Assembly (NCBI RefSeq): GCF_003014755.1
Contig: NZ_PYAW01000010.1
Span: 62,001 to 126,000, forward strand
Direction of reading: 5' to 3'
Source of the DNA: Chitinophaga niastensis
GTDB lineage: Bacteria; Bacteroidota; Bacteroidia; Chitinophagales; Chitinophagaceae
Length of the DNA stretch: 64,000 bases
The notes below the pieces were generated by a model that was given only the letters and a program-made list of their open reading frames with translations, did no database searches and had not been told where the DNA came from. Shown piece after piece: positions 6,393 through 15,779 of this stretch; the first letter of the stretch is position 1; the number at the start of each line of letters is the position of its first letter. The position numbers and the translations under genes were made by a program.

Positions 6393-9300
6393 ATGTGGAA
6401 ATGTCTACACTCCTGCCAACGCAGGACAATTTCTCTATTCCTGTTACTGTGCTGTTGTAGCGCAGTATTCGCCCAAAACATTAAAGTAAGCGGAAAGGTA
6501 ACTTCTCCGGCCAACGAGCCCTTGCCGGGCGTATCCGTATTATTGAAAGGCACCACCACAGGCGTTATCACAGATTACCTGGGCAATTATGTGATCCATG
6601 TTCCGGGCAACGGTATATTGATATTTAACTCCATCGGCTTTATCAAAAAAGAAGTGGATGTTAATAATCAAACAACCCTTAATGTCATCATTACGGAAGA
6701 TAACAAGCAACTCGGCGAAATTGTAGTAACCGCCCTGGGTGTAAAGAAGGAAAAAAAGAGCCTGGGATATTCTGTTACAGAGATAAAAGGATCTGATCTT
6801 GCTATCACTAATGAGATAAATCCTGTGAATGCTTTACAGGGTAAAGCTGCCGGGGTACAAATAGACCAGGGCGCCGGAGGCCTTTTTGGCAGCACCAAAA
6901 TACTCATACGTGGCAACTCTACATTAGGGAATAATAATCAACCCATTTTTGTGATAGATGGCGTGATTATAGAAAATAACACCTTTAGCGGTACGGGTCG
7001 CGACTTTGGTAATGATCTGAAAAACCTGAACATGGAAGATTTCGAAAGCGTATCTGTCCTGAAAGGTTCTGCAGCAGCAGCTTTATATGGCTCCAGGGCC
7101 ATTAACGGCGTTATCCTGATCACTACCAAAAAAGGGCATGAAAGAAAAGGTTTAGGCGTTAACGTTAGCCAGACATTCAATGTTTTTAAACCGTATTCCG
7201 GACCTGATTTTCAAAATGAATATGGCGGCGGAACAGTAGGCGCTTTCTTTACAGACAACCGCGACCCTAATTATAAACCTAATGAAAACTGGAGGACCAA
7301 AGTATTTCCTACAGATCCCGCTACCGGCAAACCTTATATAGACCGGCAGGTTGGCCGCGAACTGGAAAACTGGGGACCACGCTTTTCCGGACAGGATGTG
7401 CTTAACTACGACGGCACCCCTACCAAATATGTAGCGCAACCAAACAACTTCCTGGATGCCTTTCAGAATGGCCATGGTTCCGCTACCAATATATCCATAG
7501 ATGGCGGTAACGATCGCTCTACCTTCCGCCTTTCTTACTCCCGCGACCAGAGTGAGGGAATTGTCCGTAAAAACAGTTTGCTAAAAAACGCGATCGATCT
7601 TCGTGTAACACACGTGATCAACAAATTCCTGAATGCAGACGTAAGCGCTACCTACACTGCCTTTGATGGAAAAAATCCACCAAGGCTCGGCGGCCTGGAT
7701 GCATTTGCATCCTATAATTTTGGTAAACTTTTTTCATGGATACTTCCCAGGAACTATGATACCAGGTACTGGATGCAGAAAGATAAATACACCAGTCAGT
7801 TTGGTGGAGCCCCTAATCCTGCTGATCCTAATGAACCCAACAAGTCGCCGGAGTCCCGCTTCTGGTTTAACTTATTTGAAAATGATTATCTGCAGAATGA
7901 GCAAAGCATCAGAGGTCGTGTAGCCCTTACCGCTACGCTCACACCCTGGGCTAAGCTCCTGCTGGAAGGCAATGTAAATAATCTTTATACAAGAAATGAG
8001 AACAAGGAATTAGGACAGGGACAGAATTTTACCGGCGGTTTATATGGACTCGGGCATACCAGCAAAGAAAGTTACTTCCTGAAATGGATGTTGATGATTA
8101 ATAAAACACTCACAAAAGATCTTGAACTAAGCGGGTATGTTGGTGGAGAAACACAACGTTACCAAACCACTTTTAACTATAGTGAAACGGTAGGAGGACT
8201 GAGCTATCCGGGCAATTATTTCCTGGCGAACTCAGTACAGAAGCCCAAAGCAGATGGTGGACTCTCTACAAAAAAAGCATTTAATTCTTTATATGCCAGT
8301 GCTGATCTCGCGTATAAAAATCAACTGTTCTTACAGGCTACTTTCAGGGGCGACTGGTCATCTGCACTTACCTATACCAACGGCTCCGGCAACAACTTCT
8401 ATAACTACCCTGCGGTGAGCCTTTCCTGGCTGTTCTCCGAAACATTTAAAATGCCGGCCTGGATCTCCTATGGTAAATTAAGAGGCAATATCGCGGCACT
8501 GGGTAAAGACACCGATCCTTTTACCATCAATCCCGGATTTGCATTTAATGGTTATACCAACGCTAACGGGCAGGACCTGCCGATATCTACCTACACCCGT
8601 TATCCTGATCCGCTCACCGGCAAATTCATAGCACTGGTACCAAATCTGCAACCAGAAAGAAAGATAGCCAAAGAGCTTGGGCTTGAAATGCGTTTCTTTA
8701 AAAGCAGGTTAGGCATTGATGTTTCCGTATACCAGGATAATACTAAACATCAGATCCTGAATATCGGCACACCGCCTGAATCAGGATTGGAAGGCATTAT
8801 CATCAATGCAGGAAATATTCAAAACCGGGGGATCGAAATATTACTCGACGGTACACCCGTTAAAACAAAAAACTTTGAATGGAACAGCACCTTCAATTAT
8901 TCACTGAACAGGAACCTGATCAAAGAATTATATCCCGGCAGAACAGAATTTGACCTGAAAGCAGATATAGGCGAAATAAGCACCTGGGCAATTGTAGGTA
9001 AGTCATACGGTACACTCCGTACCACTATCCACTCTAAGACATACCAGGCTACTGATGCCAATGGCAATCCCATAGCTGATCCCAACAACGGCAAGCCGGA
9101 ACTGGCATGGCGCTCAGATGCCAGGGCCGGATTTCCTGCCCGCAGCAATACACTGCAAGATGTAGGTGATATCAACGCCAAATTCCGCGGTGGATGGGGA
9201 AACACATTCCGCTACAAAAACATCTCGCTGAATGTATTACTGGATGCTAAAATTGGCGGCGACTTTGTTCTGCTCACTTACCGCTATGGCACACATACCG

Positions 9301-9827
9301 GTGTATTCCCCAACACCCTACAGGGCAGGGATGCAGAACACGGCGGCATTACCTGGACCAGCAAATACGATTCACAGACATATGACGACGGTCTGATCCC
9401 CGATGGTGTGTTTGCTAAAGGTCAGAAGATACAACAAGCTGATGGCACACAGGTAGATGTTGGCGGCATGACCTACGCACAGGCTTACGCAAAAGGTTAC
9501 GTAGAACCTACACACGCTCCGCAGTTCTATTACCGTTACGGCTCTTCTTCTACCGGTGTATCAGACTACTGGATTAAAAAGAATTCATGGATCTCCCTGC
9601 GGCAGGTATCCCTGGCGTACCAGTTCTCTGAAAAAATTTGTAAAAAGATGAAGATGAATAATCTCAGTGTCGCCATAGTAGGACGCGATTTATTATACCT
9701 GTACAATTCACTGCCATATAATTACAATCCTGCTTCCAACAACTCCAACAACACCGCCTTTTCAGGTGAACAAGGCTTTTTACCAATGGTACGATCTATT
9801 GCAGGTACTATCAGGATTGGATTGTAA
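6393..9827 (+). CDS. SusC/RagA-family TonB-linked outer membrane protein (no STN domain)
   Basis: This is a 1144-residue TonB-dependent outer-membrane transporter that imports a ligand handed over by its SusD partner. The signal peptide (LFLLLCCCSAVFAQ) is followed by a carboxypeptidase-regulatory-like domain (VSGKVTSPANEPLPGVSVLL), a TonB-box-like GEIVVTALG segment, the plug (LIRGNSTLGNNNQPIFVIDG; GSAAAALYGSRAINGVILIT) and a long beta-barrel ending in RIGL. There is no STN domain, so it is probably not wired to a FecR anti-sigma factor. SusD follows 45 bp downstream. No hydrolase is adjacent, so the substrate is unknown. Confidence 0.96.
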   Translation: MWKCLHSCQRRTISLFLLLCCCSAVFAQNIKVSGKVTSPANEPLPGVSVLLKGTTTGVITDYLGNYVIHVPGNGILIFNSIGFIKKEVDVNNQTTLNVIITEDNKQLGEIVVTALGVKKEKKSLGYSVTEIKGSDLAITNEINPVNALQGKAAGVQIDQGAGGLFGSTKILIRGNSTLGNNNQPIFVIDGVIIENNTFSGTGRDFGNDLKNLNMEDFESVSVLKGSAAAALYGSRAINGVILITTKKGHERKGLGVNVSQTFNVFKPYSGPDFQNEYGGGTVGAFFTDNRDPNYKPNENWRTKVFPTDPATGKPYIDRQVGRELENWGPRFSGQDVLNYDGTPTKYVAQPNNFLDAFQNGHGSATNISIDGGNDRSTFRLSYSRDQSEGIVRKNSLLKNAIDLRVTHVINKFLNADVSATYTAFDGKNPPRLGGLDAFASYNFGKLFSWILPRNYDTRYWMQKDKYTSQFGGAPNPADPNEPNKSPESRFWFNLFENDYLQNEQSIRGRVALTATLTPWAKLLLEGNVNNLYTRNENKELGQGQNFTGGLYGLGHTSKESYFLKWMLMINKTLTKDLELSGYVGGETQRYQTTFNYSETVGGLSYPGNYFLANSVQKPKADGGLSTKKAFNSLYASADLAYKNQLFLQATFRGDWSSALTYTNGSGNNFYNYPAVSLSWLFSETFKMPAWISYGKLRGNIAALGKDTDPFTINPGFAFNGYTNANGQDLPISTYTRYPDPLTGKFIALVPNLQPERKIAKELGLEMRFFKSRLGIDVSVYQDNTKHQILNIGTPPESGLEGIIINAGNIQNRGIEILLDGTPVKTKNFEWNSTFNYSLNRNLIKELYPGRTEFDLKADIGEISTWAIVGKSYGTLRTTIHSKTYQATDANGNPIADPNNGKPELAWRSDARAGFPARSNTLQDVGDINAKFRGGWGNTFRYKNISLNVLLDAKIGGDFVLLTYRYGTHTGVFPNTLQGRDAEHGGITWTSKYDSQTYDDGLIPDGVFAKGQKIQQADGTQVDVGGMTYAQAYAKGYVEPTHAPQFYYRYGSSSTGVSDYWIKKNSWISLRQVSLAYQFSEKICKKMKMNNLSVAIVGRDLLYLYNSLPYNYNPASNNSNNTAFSGEQGFLPMVRSIAGTIRIGL

Positions 9828-9872
9828 AGCAACATAACGCAGTAAAATTTGTACACACTAAATAGCAAGATC

Positions 9873-11558
9873 ATGAAAAAAATATTGAATCGATATACAG
9901 TTACCTGCCTATTGTTGCTACTCACAGCAGATTCCTGTACAAAAAACTTTGGTGACATCAACTCCAGCCCCAGCGTGGTAAACAAGCCGGATGTGAAATT
10001 CCTGCTCAGTTATGTGGAAGACAAGATCATCACCTACCAGGGTACAGAATGGGTATGGGAAAGCATGGAACAACTGATGCGTTTTACGCAACATGTGACT
10101 TCCAGTCCTTATGAGATCACCAACAATGTAAATACCCGATACAATACCTACTACCTGGATATATTGCCCAATCTTTTTGAAATAAGAAGGCAGGCAGATC
10201 TGATGCCGGCAAAAGAGCAATACCAGAAAGTAAAAATGGTCACTTATATATTGCAGGTGATGCATGGCATCAAGGTAACAGACATGAATGGCTCCATTCC
10301 TTATTCCCAGGCCATAGAAGGCCGGTATGACAGCAAATACAGTCCGGTGTACGATCAGCAACAACCACTGTTTGATAATTGGCTCTCCCAGTTAAATGAT
10401 GCCATTAAAACATTATCAAATGCCTCCGTCACCAACCAGGTTGATTACGGCAAATCCGATATCTTTTACCAGAGTGATTGGATCAAATGGGTGAAACTGG
10501 CCAACACACTTAAGCTACGCATAGCTGCCCGGCTGGAAAATACTGATAAAACAAAATGCCAGGCTATCTTCCAGCAGGTACTGCAGGATGCTACCGGACC
10601 AATTGATGGAGATGCTGCGCAGGTAAAATATATGAATCTCTATACGCCCTTTGGGAATAGCGGTGATATTGATTATCGTAGTCGCCGTTATGCTACTACT
10701 TCAATTATGCAGTTCTTAAAAAACAGCAACGATCCGCGTTTGCCCATTTATTTTCAGCAGAATGACCTGGTAGGCAGTTATAAAGATACACTGGCTAAAT
10801 ACAACGTATCCCTGCCGGCCTTTATTGACCCCAATGATCCGTTGATCTCTTACCAGGGCGGACCTGCAGACTGGACCACCAATCCCACTGTAGCGGCCTA
10901 TATCAGTAATAGTTTAATTGTTAGTCAGTATACAAAGTATTTCCTGATATCTGCTATCAATCGCAGGTTCTTTTCTCCTAAATTAAACCAGGCAACCGGT
11001 AACTTCCTGGATGTATCTGTGACTTATGCAGAGACCTGCTTTTATATTGCTGAATTCATTCAGAAAGGATATGCCGGCGCAGTAGATACAAAGGGTACTG
11101 CAGCCGACTGGTACAAAAAAGGTATTACGTCATCCATACAAACCATGAACACAATTGCTATAGCCGCTGGCTCCACAACGGGTTTCACTGGTACCGGCGA
11201 AACAGAAATCAATAATTACCTGAATAATCCTGTGGTGAAATTTAATGGCGTTAATGACCTGGAGCGTATCTACATACAGCAATACCTTGGTCTTTATCGT
11301 CAGCCAAATGAAGCGTATGTATTTTGCAGACGTACGGGCTACCCTAAAACCGGTTCTGCCTATTATGCACGGGAAACATTCAACGAGTTAATACCACGGC
11401 GTTTCTGGCTTACGGATCCCGGTGAAGTAAACCGCACCAATTGGATGGCAGCGATGCAACAACAAGGATTTACACCAAATGCACAGGATATTACAACACT
11501 TAGCTCGCAAAGGGTTTGGTATGATAAAGCAGCGCCTGATTTTGGAAAGGGGAATTAA
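9873..11558 (+). CDS. SusD-like outer-membrane lipoprotein (SusD_like_2 type)
   Basis: This is the surface ligand-binding partner of the upstream SusC, 561 residues from ATG 9873; a TTG eight codons earlier is less likely. A lipoprotein signal peptide ends in TADSC, then TKNFGDINSSPSVV, the start typical of the SusD-like group 2 family (fgdiN...P). The body is helical TPR-like. The C-terminal motifs ETCFYIAEFIQKG and NEAYVFCRRTGYP are typical of this group. Group 2 proteins often go with SusCs of unknown or peptide substrates. The gene ends just before a large inverted repeat. Confidence 0.93.
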   Translation: MKKILNRYTVTCLLLLLTADSCTKNFGDINSSPSVVNKPDVKFLLSYVEDKIITYQGTEWVWESMEQLMRFTQHVTSSPYEITNNVNTRYNTYYLDILPNLFEIRRQADLMPAKEQYQKVKMVTYILQVMHGIKVTDMNGSIPYSQAIEGRYDSKYSPVYDQQQPLFDNWLSQLNDAIKTLSNASVTNQVDYGKSDIFYQSDWIKWVKLANTLKLRIAARLENTDKTKCQAIFQQVLQDATGPIDGDAAQVKYMNLYTPFGNSGDIDYRSRRYATTSIMQFLKNSNDPRLPIYFQQNDLVGSYKDTLAKYNVSLPAFIDPNDPLISYQGGPADWTTNPTVAAYISNSLIVSQYTKYFLISAINRRFFSPKLNQATGNFLDVSVTYAETCFYIAEFIQKGYAGAVDTKGTAADWYKKGITSSIQTMNTIAIAAGSTTGFTGTGETEINNYLNNPVVKFNGVNDLERIYIQQYLGLYRQPNEAYVFCRRTGYPKTGSAYYARETFNELIPRRFWLTDPGEVNRTNWMAAMQQQGFTPNAQDITTLSSQRVWYDKAAPDFGKGN

Positions 11559-11572
11559 TTGAAGTAGAATTG

Positions 11573-11708
11573 TCTGAACCAGGATTTAACAGATTTAATG
11601 GATTACCATGATGGATGCCAAAGATTGTAGTGAAGATCTTTGCGTATATTGTAAACAACATAACATCCATCATGGTAATCCATTAAATCCGTTAAATCCT
11701 GGTTCAGA
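11573..11708. repeat. 45-bp inverted repeat forming a long hairpin (REP-like)
   Basis: The arms 11573-11617 and 11664-11708 are reverse complements over 45 bp with a single mismatch. The 46-bp centre holds a second small hairpin, CAAAGAT (11619-11625) with ATCTTTG (11636-11642). It lies exactly between convergent genes (SusD ending 11558 and the glycosidase ending 11731), so it may work as a bidirectional terminator. It looks like a dispersed extragenic palindrome rather than a simple terminator. No second copy is seen in this window. Confidence 0.85.
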
Positions 11709-11730
11709 TAATTAATGGTTGGTAATATTT

Positions 11731-13716
11731 TTACGGCAATCGCACACTGATCACATCTTTTCCATTCCAGTCTTTATTAAGCACCAGCTGTCGTTTATTC
11801 ATCACCGTTACTTTATAGTTCTTGTGCTGCCGTACTACAGTGATGTCCATATCAGCACCAAAAGCCCTGATGTGGCGCAACGCCATATGATTCCACGAAA
11901 CGGGTAAGCGGGGACACATGTTAAACTGTCGAAGGCCGGTTGGTACCATACCAAAAAGACCTTCTGTTATCACCCGGCAATACAGTGCACTTTCCGCTGA
12001 GAGATGCCGCTGATCTCCTTCCGGCCATGCTTCTACAGGATAGGGTACATGTTCTCCCAGTAATCGCTGACGGGTATACCAGGCTAAATATTTAAGCGTA
12101 GTATCCGTAGCACCTGCAAAGAAAAGACCGCGAAAAGCGTACAACGTGGATCTGTCCCAGAAAGTATGATCTCCTGCAGCGGTGAGGATACCGTTGTTTG
12201 TCCACAGGTAAGGCGACAGCAATGCCTGCATGGTAGCATCTTTGCGGTCAAATAATCCCATCACCAGTGGTAAACAGATCCAGGAGCGTAAGGTGTTATT
12301 TTCTTCATAATACCGGTAAGTATTATATCCCTGCACCTGGTGACCAAAGTATTTTTCAATGGCGGCAGATAGTTGTCCTGCATGGCTTTTATAAACAGCA
12401 GCGGTATCTTTTTGTCCTAATGCAGTGGCCAGATAAGCCGCACTCTGATAGGCCCCGTAAGCCAGTACATTGGTAGAAAGATTAGCCTTACCGGCCGGGA
12501 AGCGCCCTTCCAGCTCATCTGCATCAGACGTGATGATGCCGTTTGATTGTTTTTTACGTTCCAGGTATTGCAGGCACCATTGTATCAACGGATACAACTG
12601 CCGGGCAGTGGCGGTATCCCCGCTGGCCAATGCAAAACGGGCAGCCCCATAAGCAATCATCGCCTGATCGCCACGATCACCGGCACCATTCCAATAACCA
12701 TCACCTTCTGCAATGATAGAACTCGGAATAGGTTTATACTCCGGATTCATATATTGCGCAAATAACCGGAAACTATTTACTGCAGATTCATTGCCATTGA
12801 TATTACCCAGAAAAGGGAAAAACGGATTAGCATATTCAGCCTGATCGTTTGCCCATATAGCCGCATAATAAGCGCCACCACCAGGGCCATGCATCAATCC
12901 GGCTTTAGTATCATAAATACTTTCCGTGGCGCGGATCTTGGCAAAATCAAAACCACGGTTAATAGTGTCATTAGGTGTTTCCAGCACCAGGTCCTGCATC
13001 AGCGTTTGTACAAATTCTTTTCTGCGTGCCAGCTCGTAAGCGGATGAAAAATAACAGGGCGGTGTGGTTACCTTTCTTGCAGAATAAATGATTGTCCATT
13101 CTTTCTTTTCGCCGGGAGCCAGTGTGAAAGTGCCTTGTCCGTTACCAGCAGCAGTAATAATATATTCACCATATACGCCTTTATCAGCCGGTGTATGTAT
13201 CTCCCTTACAACACTATCTATATGTACGGTACATGCTTGCCCGGAAGTATTTACCAACTGACGTTGCTGAATGAAGACAGCCTTGTCAACAGATGGAAAA
13301 AGTATGTCCGTTACCGTTAGTGCAGTATTGGTGCGGGAATGAATACATATGATTCCTTTGAGATAAAAATCTACCGGTACTGTTTGCAGTAGCACACCAT
13401 TCACAGTAATGGCAGGTGATTCGCTGCCATCAAAGGTAGTTTTAAGGCTGGCATGTGTATCGTTGGGAATGGTACGCAGCATGGGAAATACCAGCTGCTT
13501 TTTCAGCACCAATGCACCTTTATCGTCCACACCATAGGTGATAATAGCGGAGAGTTGTTTGCCGCTCATTTCAATATGATCTGTATGGGCATTGCCGGCC
13601 TGCACTGTCCATTGAATACCTCCATCGCCGGCAAATGCCCAGCGGGGCGACTGTGCCAATGCACCATCGTATAGGCATAACAGTAATACGCTTAATAAGA
13701 TGTTCCTTTTTTTCAC
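11731..13716 (-). CDS. Secreted six-hairpin glycosidase-like protein
   Basis: This is a 661-residue secreted protein, starting at a GTG (MKKRNILLSV) with a signal peptide ending GALAQ. The N-terminal 240 residues are beta-rich. From about 250 a helical (alpha/alpha)6 toroid follows, recognised from GDGYWNGAGDRGDQAMIAYG, SDADELEGRF, FWDRSTLYAFRG and WPEGDQRHLSAESALYCRV. I cannot place it in a numbered GH family. The acidic residues in DADELE and EGD are candidate catalytic sites. It is 19 bp downstream of the GH97 gene and is the last gene of the PUL, so it probably trims the same glycan. Confidence 0.78.
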   Translation of the reverse strand: MKKRNILLSVLLLCLYDGALAQSPRWAFAGDGGIQWTVQAGNAHTDHIEMSGKQLSAIITYGVDDKGALVLKKQLVFPMLRTIPNDTHASLKTTFDGSESPAITVNGVLLQTVPVDFYLKGIICIHSRTNTALTVTDILFPSVDKAVFIQQRQLVNTSGQACTVHIDSVVREIHTPADKGVYGEYIITAAGNGQGTFTLAPGEKKEWTIIYSARKVTTPPCYFSSAYELARRKEFVQTLMQDLVLETPNDTINRGFDFAKIRATESIYDTKAGLMHGPGGGAYYAAIWANDQAEYANPFFPFLGNINGNESAVNSFRLFAQYMNPEYKPIPSSIIAEGDGYWNGAGDRGDQAMIAYGAARFALASGDTATARQLYPLIQWCLQYLERKKQSNGIITSDADELEGRFPAGKANLSTNVLAYGAYQSAAYLATALGQKDTAAVYKSHAGQLSAAIEKYFGHQVQGYNTYRYYEENNTLRSWICLPLVMGLFDRKDATMQALLSPYLWTNNGILTAAGDHTFWDRSTLYAFRGLFFAGATDTTLKYLAWYTRQRLLGEHVPYPVEAWPEGDQRHLSAESALYCRVITEGLFGMVPTGLRQFNMCPRLPVSWNHMALRHIRAFGADMDITVVRQHKNYKVTVMNKRQLVLNKDWNGKDVISVRLP

Positions 13717-13735
13717 TGTTGCTGTATAAATTCAA

Positions 13736-15703
13736 TTAATCAATAATAGCTGCGAAACCGCCACCAGGAGCCAGGTGTATACTCAGCTTATCCTGACTGG
13801 TAACCGTCCGTTCTTCTTTCTTATAATCAGTAGCATTCCTGTCTGCATTAATGCCATCGCGGAACAGGGTAATATGATGTGTACCGGGTGGCAAAAACGA
13901 CAAGTCCGTTATAACATCGCGGGCTGTCCAGTTGGTCATCGCTCCCAGGTAATATTTGTTATCTTTTTTACGCGCCATCAGCAAATACTGACCAGTATTA
14001 CCTTGCAGCGGAATGGTCTGGTCCCAGGTAGTAGGAATGCTGGTGATAAATCCGGTGCATTCCTTTTCCCTTTCGTAAGCCGATGGATTATCGCATAACA
14101 TCTGCAGGGGCGCATCATACAACACGTACATGGCTAACTGCTGGCAACGGGTACCCTGGCTCATAGGCTTATCATATACGATGGCAAAATCCCGTTGCTG
14201 TGCGTTGCGCATAGCACCAGGTGTGTAGTCCATAGGACCTGCAAACATTCGTATATACGGCAGCGTTACTGCCATCTGCGGACTGGCATTTTTATCAGAC
14301 CATTTATTATGTTCCATTCCCTGCACACCTTCAAAATTAATGACGTTGGGATAAGCACGATTAATACCTGATGGTTTATGTGCACCATGAAAATCTACCA
14401 GTAAATGATGATTGGCTGCTGCCGCCGCACAACGCCAATAGAAATTCACAACCGCCTGGTCATCTCTGTCCATAAAATCCACCTTCACTCCTTTTACGCC
14501 CCAATCCTGAAACAGCTGCATAGCCGGTTGTAGTTGCTCATCTAATGTACGCCATACGCACCATAAAATGATGTCTACATTTTTTTCTTTTCCATAAGCT
14601 ATCAGCGCTTTTACGTCTACGTCCGGCACAATTTTCATCAGGTTACCCAATTCATACCATCCTTCATCCATAATGATATAAGGGATATGATTTTTTGATG
14701 CAAAATCAATGTAGTATTTATAAGTAGCTGTATTTACACCGGCTCTGAAATCCACACCTGTCAGGTCCCAGTTATTCCACCAGTCCCATGCCACTTGTCC
14801 GGGTTTAATCCAGGCTGTTTCTGCCAGCCTGTTAGGCGTACCCAGTTTGTACACAATTTCATTATTGAGCAATTGGATATCATCTTTCGCCAATGCCATG
14901 ATACGCCATGGGAACGCGCGTTTGCCGCTGGTACGGGCAATATAATCGTACGCAGCAACCGGAAAGAAACGACGGTCCCAGTCTTTAGCTCCCCGTTTAT
15001 TTTCGCGCTCCGTTTTTACAACCGGTGGGAATATGGCCTTCATGGTTCCCTTCTCTCCGCCTGTAAAATACAGACCGGGATAATCATACAGGTCAGACTC
15101 TGTAATCAATACATTCCCGGCCTGCGGAGTTGTTATCAATAAAGGTAATTGGGTATTACGGGTATTCAGCAGGCTATCCATTCCCTTCTTTTCATAGGTA
15201 TGCTCATAATGGTTCATCCACCTGTTTACCCACTGAAAATAGGCCTCGCTGCCTGCAGGCACCTGCACATTGCAGGTTTCATATTTCACGGAAATACTGT
15301 CGGGGAAGTCTGTCTCAAAGCGATAAGCTACCGCATCATTATAAGCCCGCATTACTATCGCGTAATGATCGCGGAAGTTAAGTTGCAGTTCATTGTACTG
15401 ATCAGTGATGACATTATTTTTGATGGCTACTACCGGCTTAATCTGTTGCTGTACGCTCTTTGTTTTTGCGGCTGTTACCTTTCCGCCAATACCAGGCATC
15501 TGCCCACTGGCCAGTTCCATGGCTGCATCCAGCCGGGTTACACAAACCTGCCCATTGTTACTAACGGTGAAGTGCACACTGTCGCGTGTAAAAATCTGCA
15601 CCACAATTTTCCCATCCGGAGATGACAGGTGATAATCCTGCGCATGCAGCTGTGTGGTGAAACACATACAGATGATAGCAGCGTATAAAAAGAATGGTTT
15701 CAT
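13736..15703 (-). CDS. Glycoside hydrolase family 97 (alpha-glycosidase)
   Basis: This is a 655-residue periplasmic enzyme with a signal peptide (ATG 15703, MKPFFLYAAIICM...LHAQ). The GH97 N-terminal beta-sandwich starts at YHLSSPDGKIVVQI, and the barrel follows with WDWWNNWDLTG. Asp409 in GVKVDFMDRDDQ and Glu458 in NFEGVQGMEHNKW sit where retaining GH97 enzymes, such as the Bacteroides alpha-galactosidase, have their nucleophile and acid/base. Inverting SusB-type alpha-glucosidases lack that Asp. A retaining alpha-galactosidase-like activity is therefore likely. It is the first hydrolase after SusD, 76 bp downstream. Confidence 0.93.
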   Translation of the reverse strand: MKPFFLYAAIICMCFTTQLHAQDYHLSSPDGKIVVQIFTRDSVHFTVSNNGQVCVTRLDAAMELASGQMPGIGGKVTAAKTKSVQQQIKPVVAIKNNVITDQYNELQLNFRDHYAIVMRAYNDAVAYRFETDFPDSISVKYETCNVQVPAGSEAYFQWVNRWMNHYEHTYEKKGMDSLLNTRNTQLPLLITTPQAGNVLITESDLYDYPGLYFTGGEKGTMKAIFPPVVKTERENKRGAKDWDRRFFPVAAYDYIARTSGKRAFPWRIMALAKDDIQLLNNEIVYKLGTPNRLAETAWIKPGQVAWDWWNNWDLTGVDFRAGVNTATYKYYIDFASKNHIPYIIMDEGWYELGNLMKIVPDVDVKALIAYGKEKNVDIILWCVWRTLDEQLQPAMQLFQDWGVKGVKVDFMDRDDQAVVNFYWRCAAAAANHHLLVDFHGAHKPSGINRAYPNVINFEGVQGMEHNKWSDKNASPQMAVTLPYIRMFAGPMDYTPGAMRNAQQRDFAIVYDKPMSQGTRCQQLAMYVLYDAPLQMLCDNPSAYEREKECTGFITSIPTTWDQTIPLQGNTGQYLLMARKKDNKYYLGAMTNWTARDVITDLSFLPPGTHHITLFRDGINADRNATDYKKEERTVTSQDKLSIHLAPGGGFAAIID

Positions 15704-15779
15704 AACGTAATACTTTTTTAAAGAGATGGAGTACAAACATGGATGAAATACCGTGTGCCGCCACGGCCGCCTTTAAGAA

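Noticed and set aside
9918..10364. 148-codon minus-strand frame
   Set aside because: It is antisense to the conserved SusD gene and has no recognisable feature.
15149..15625. 158-codon plus-strand frame
   Set aside because: It lies antisense within the GH97 gene, with no domain and no coding character.
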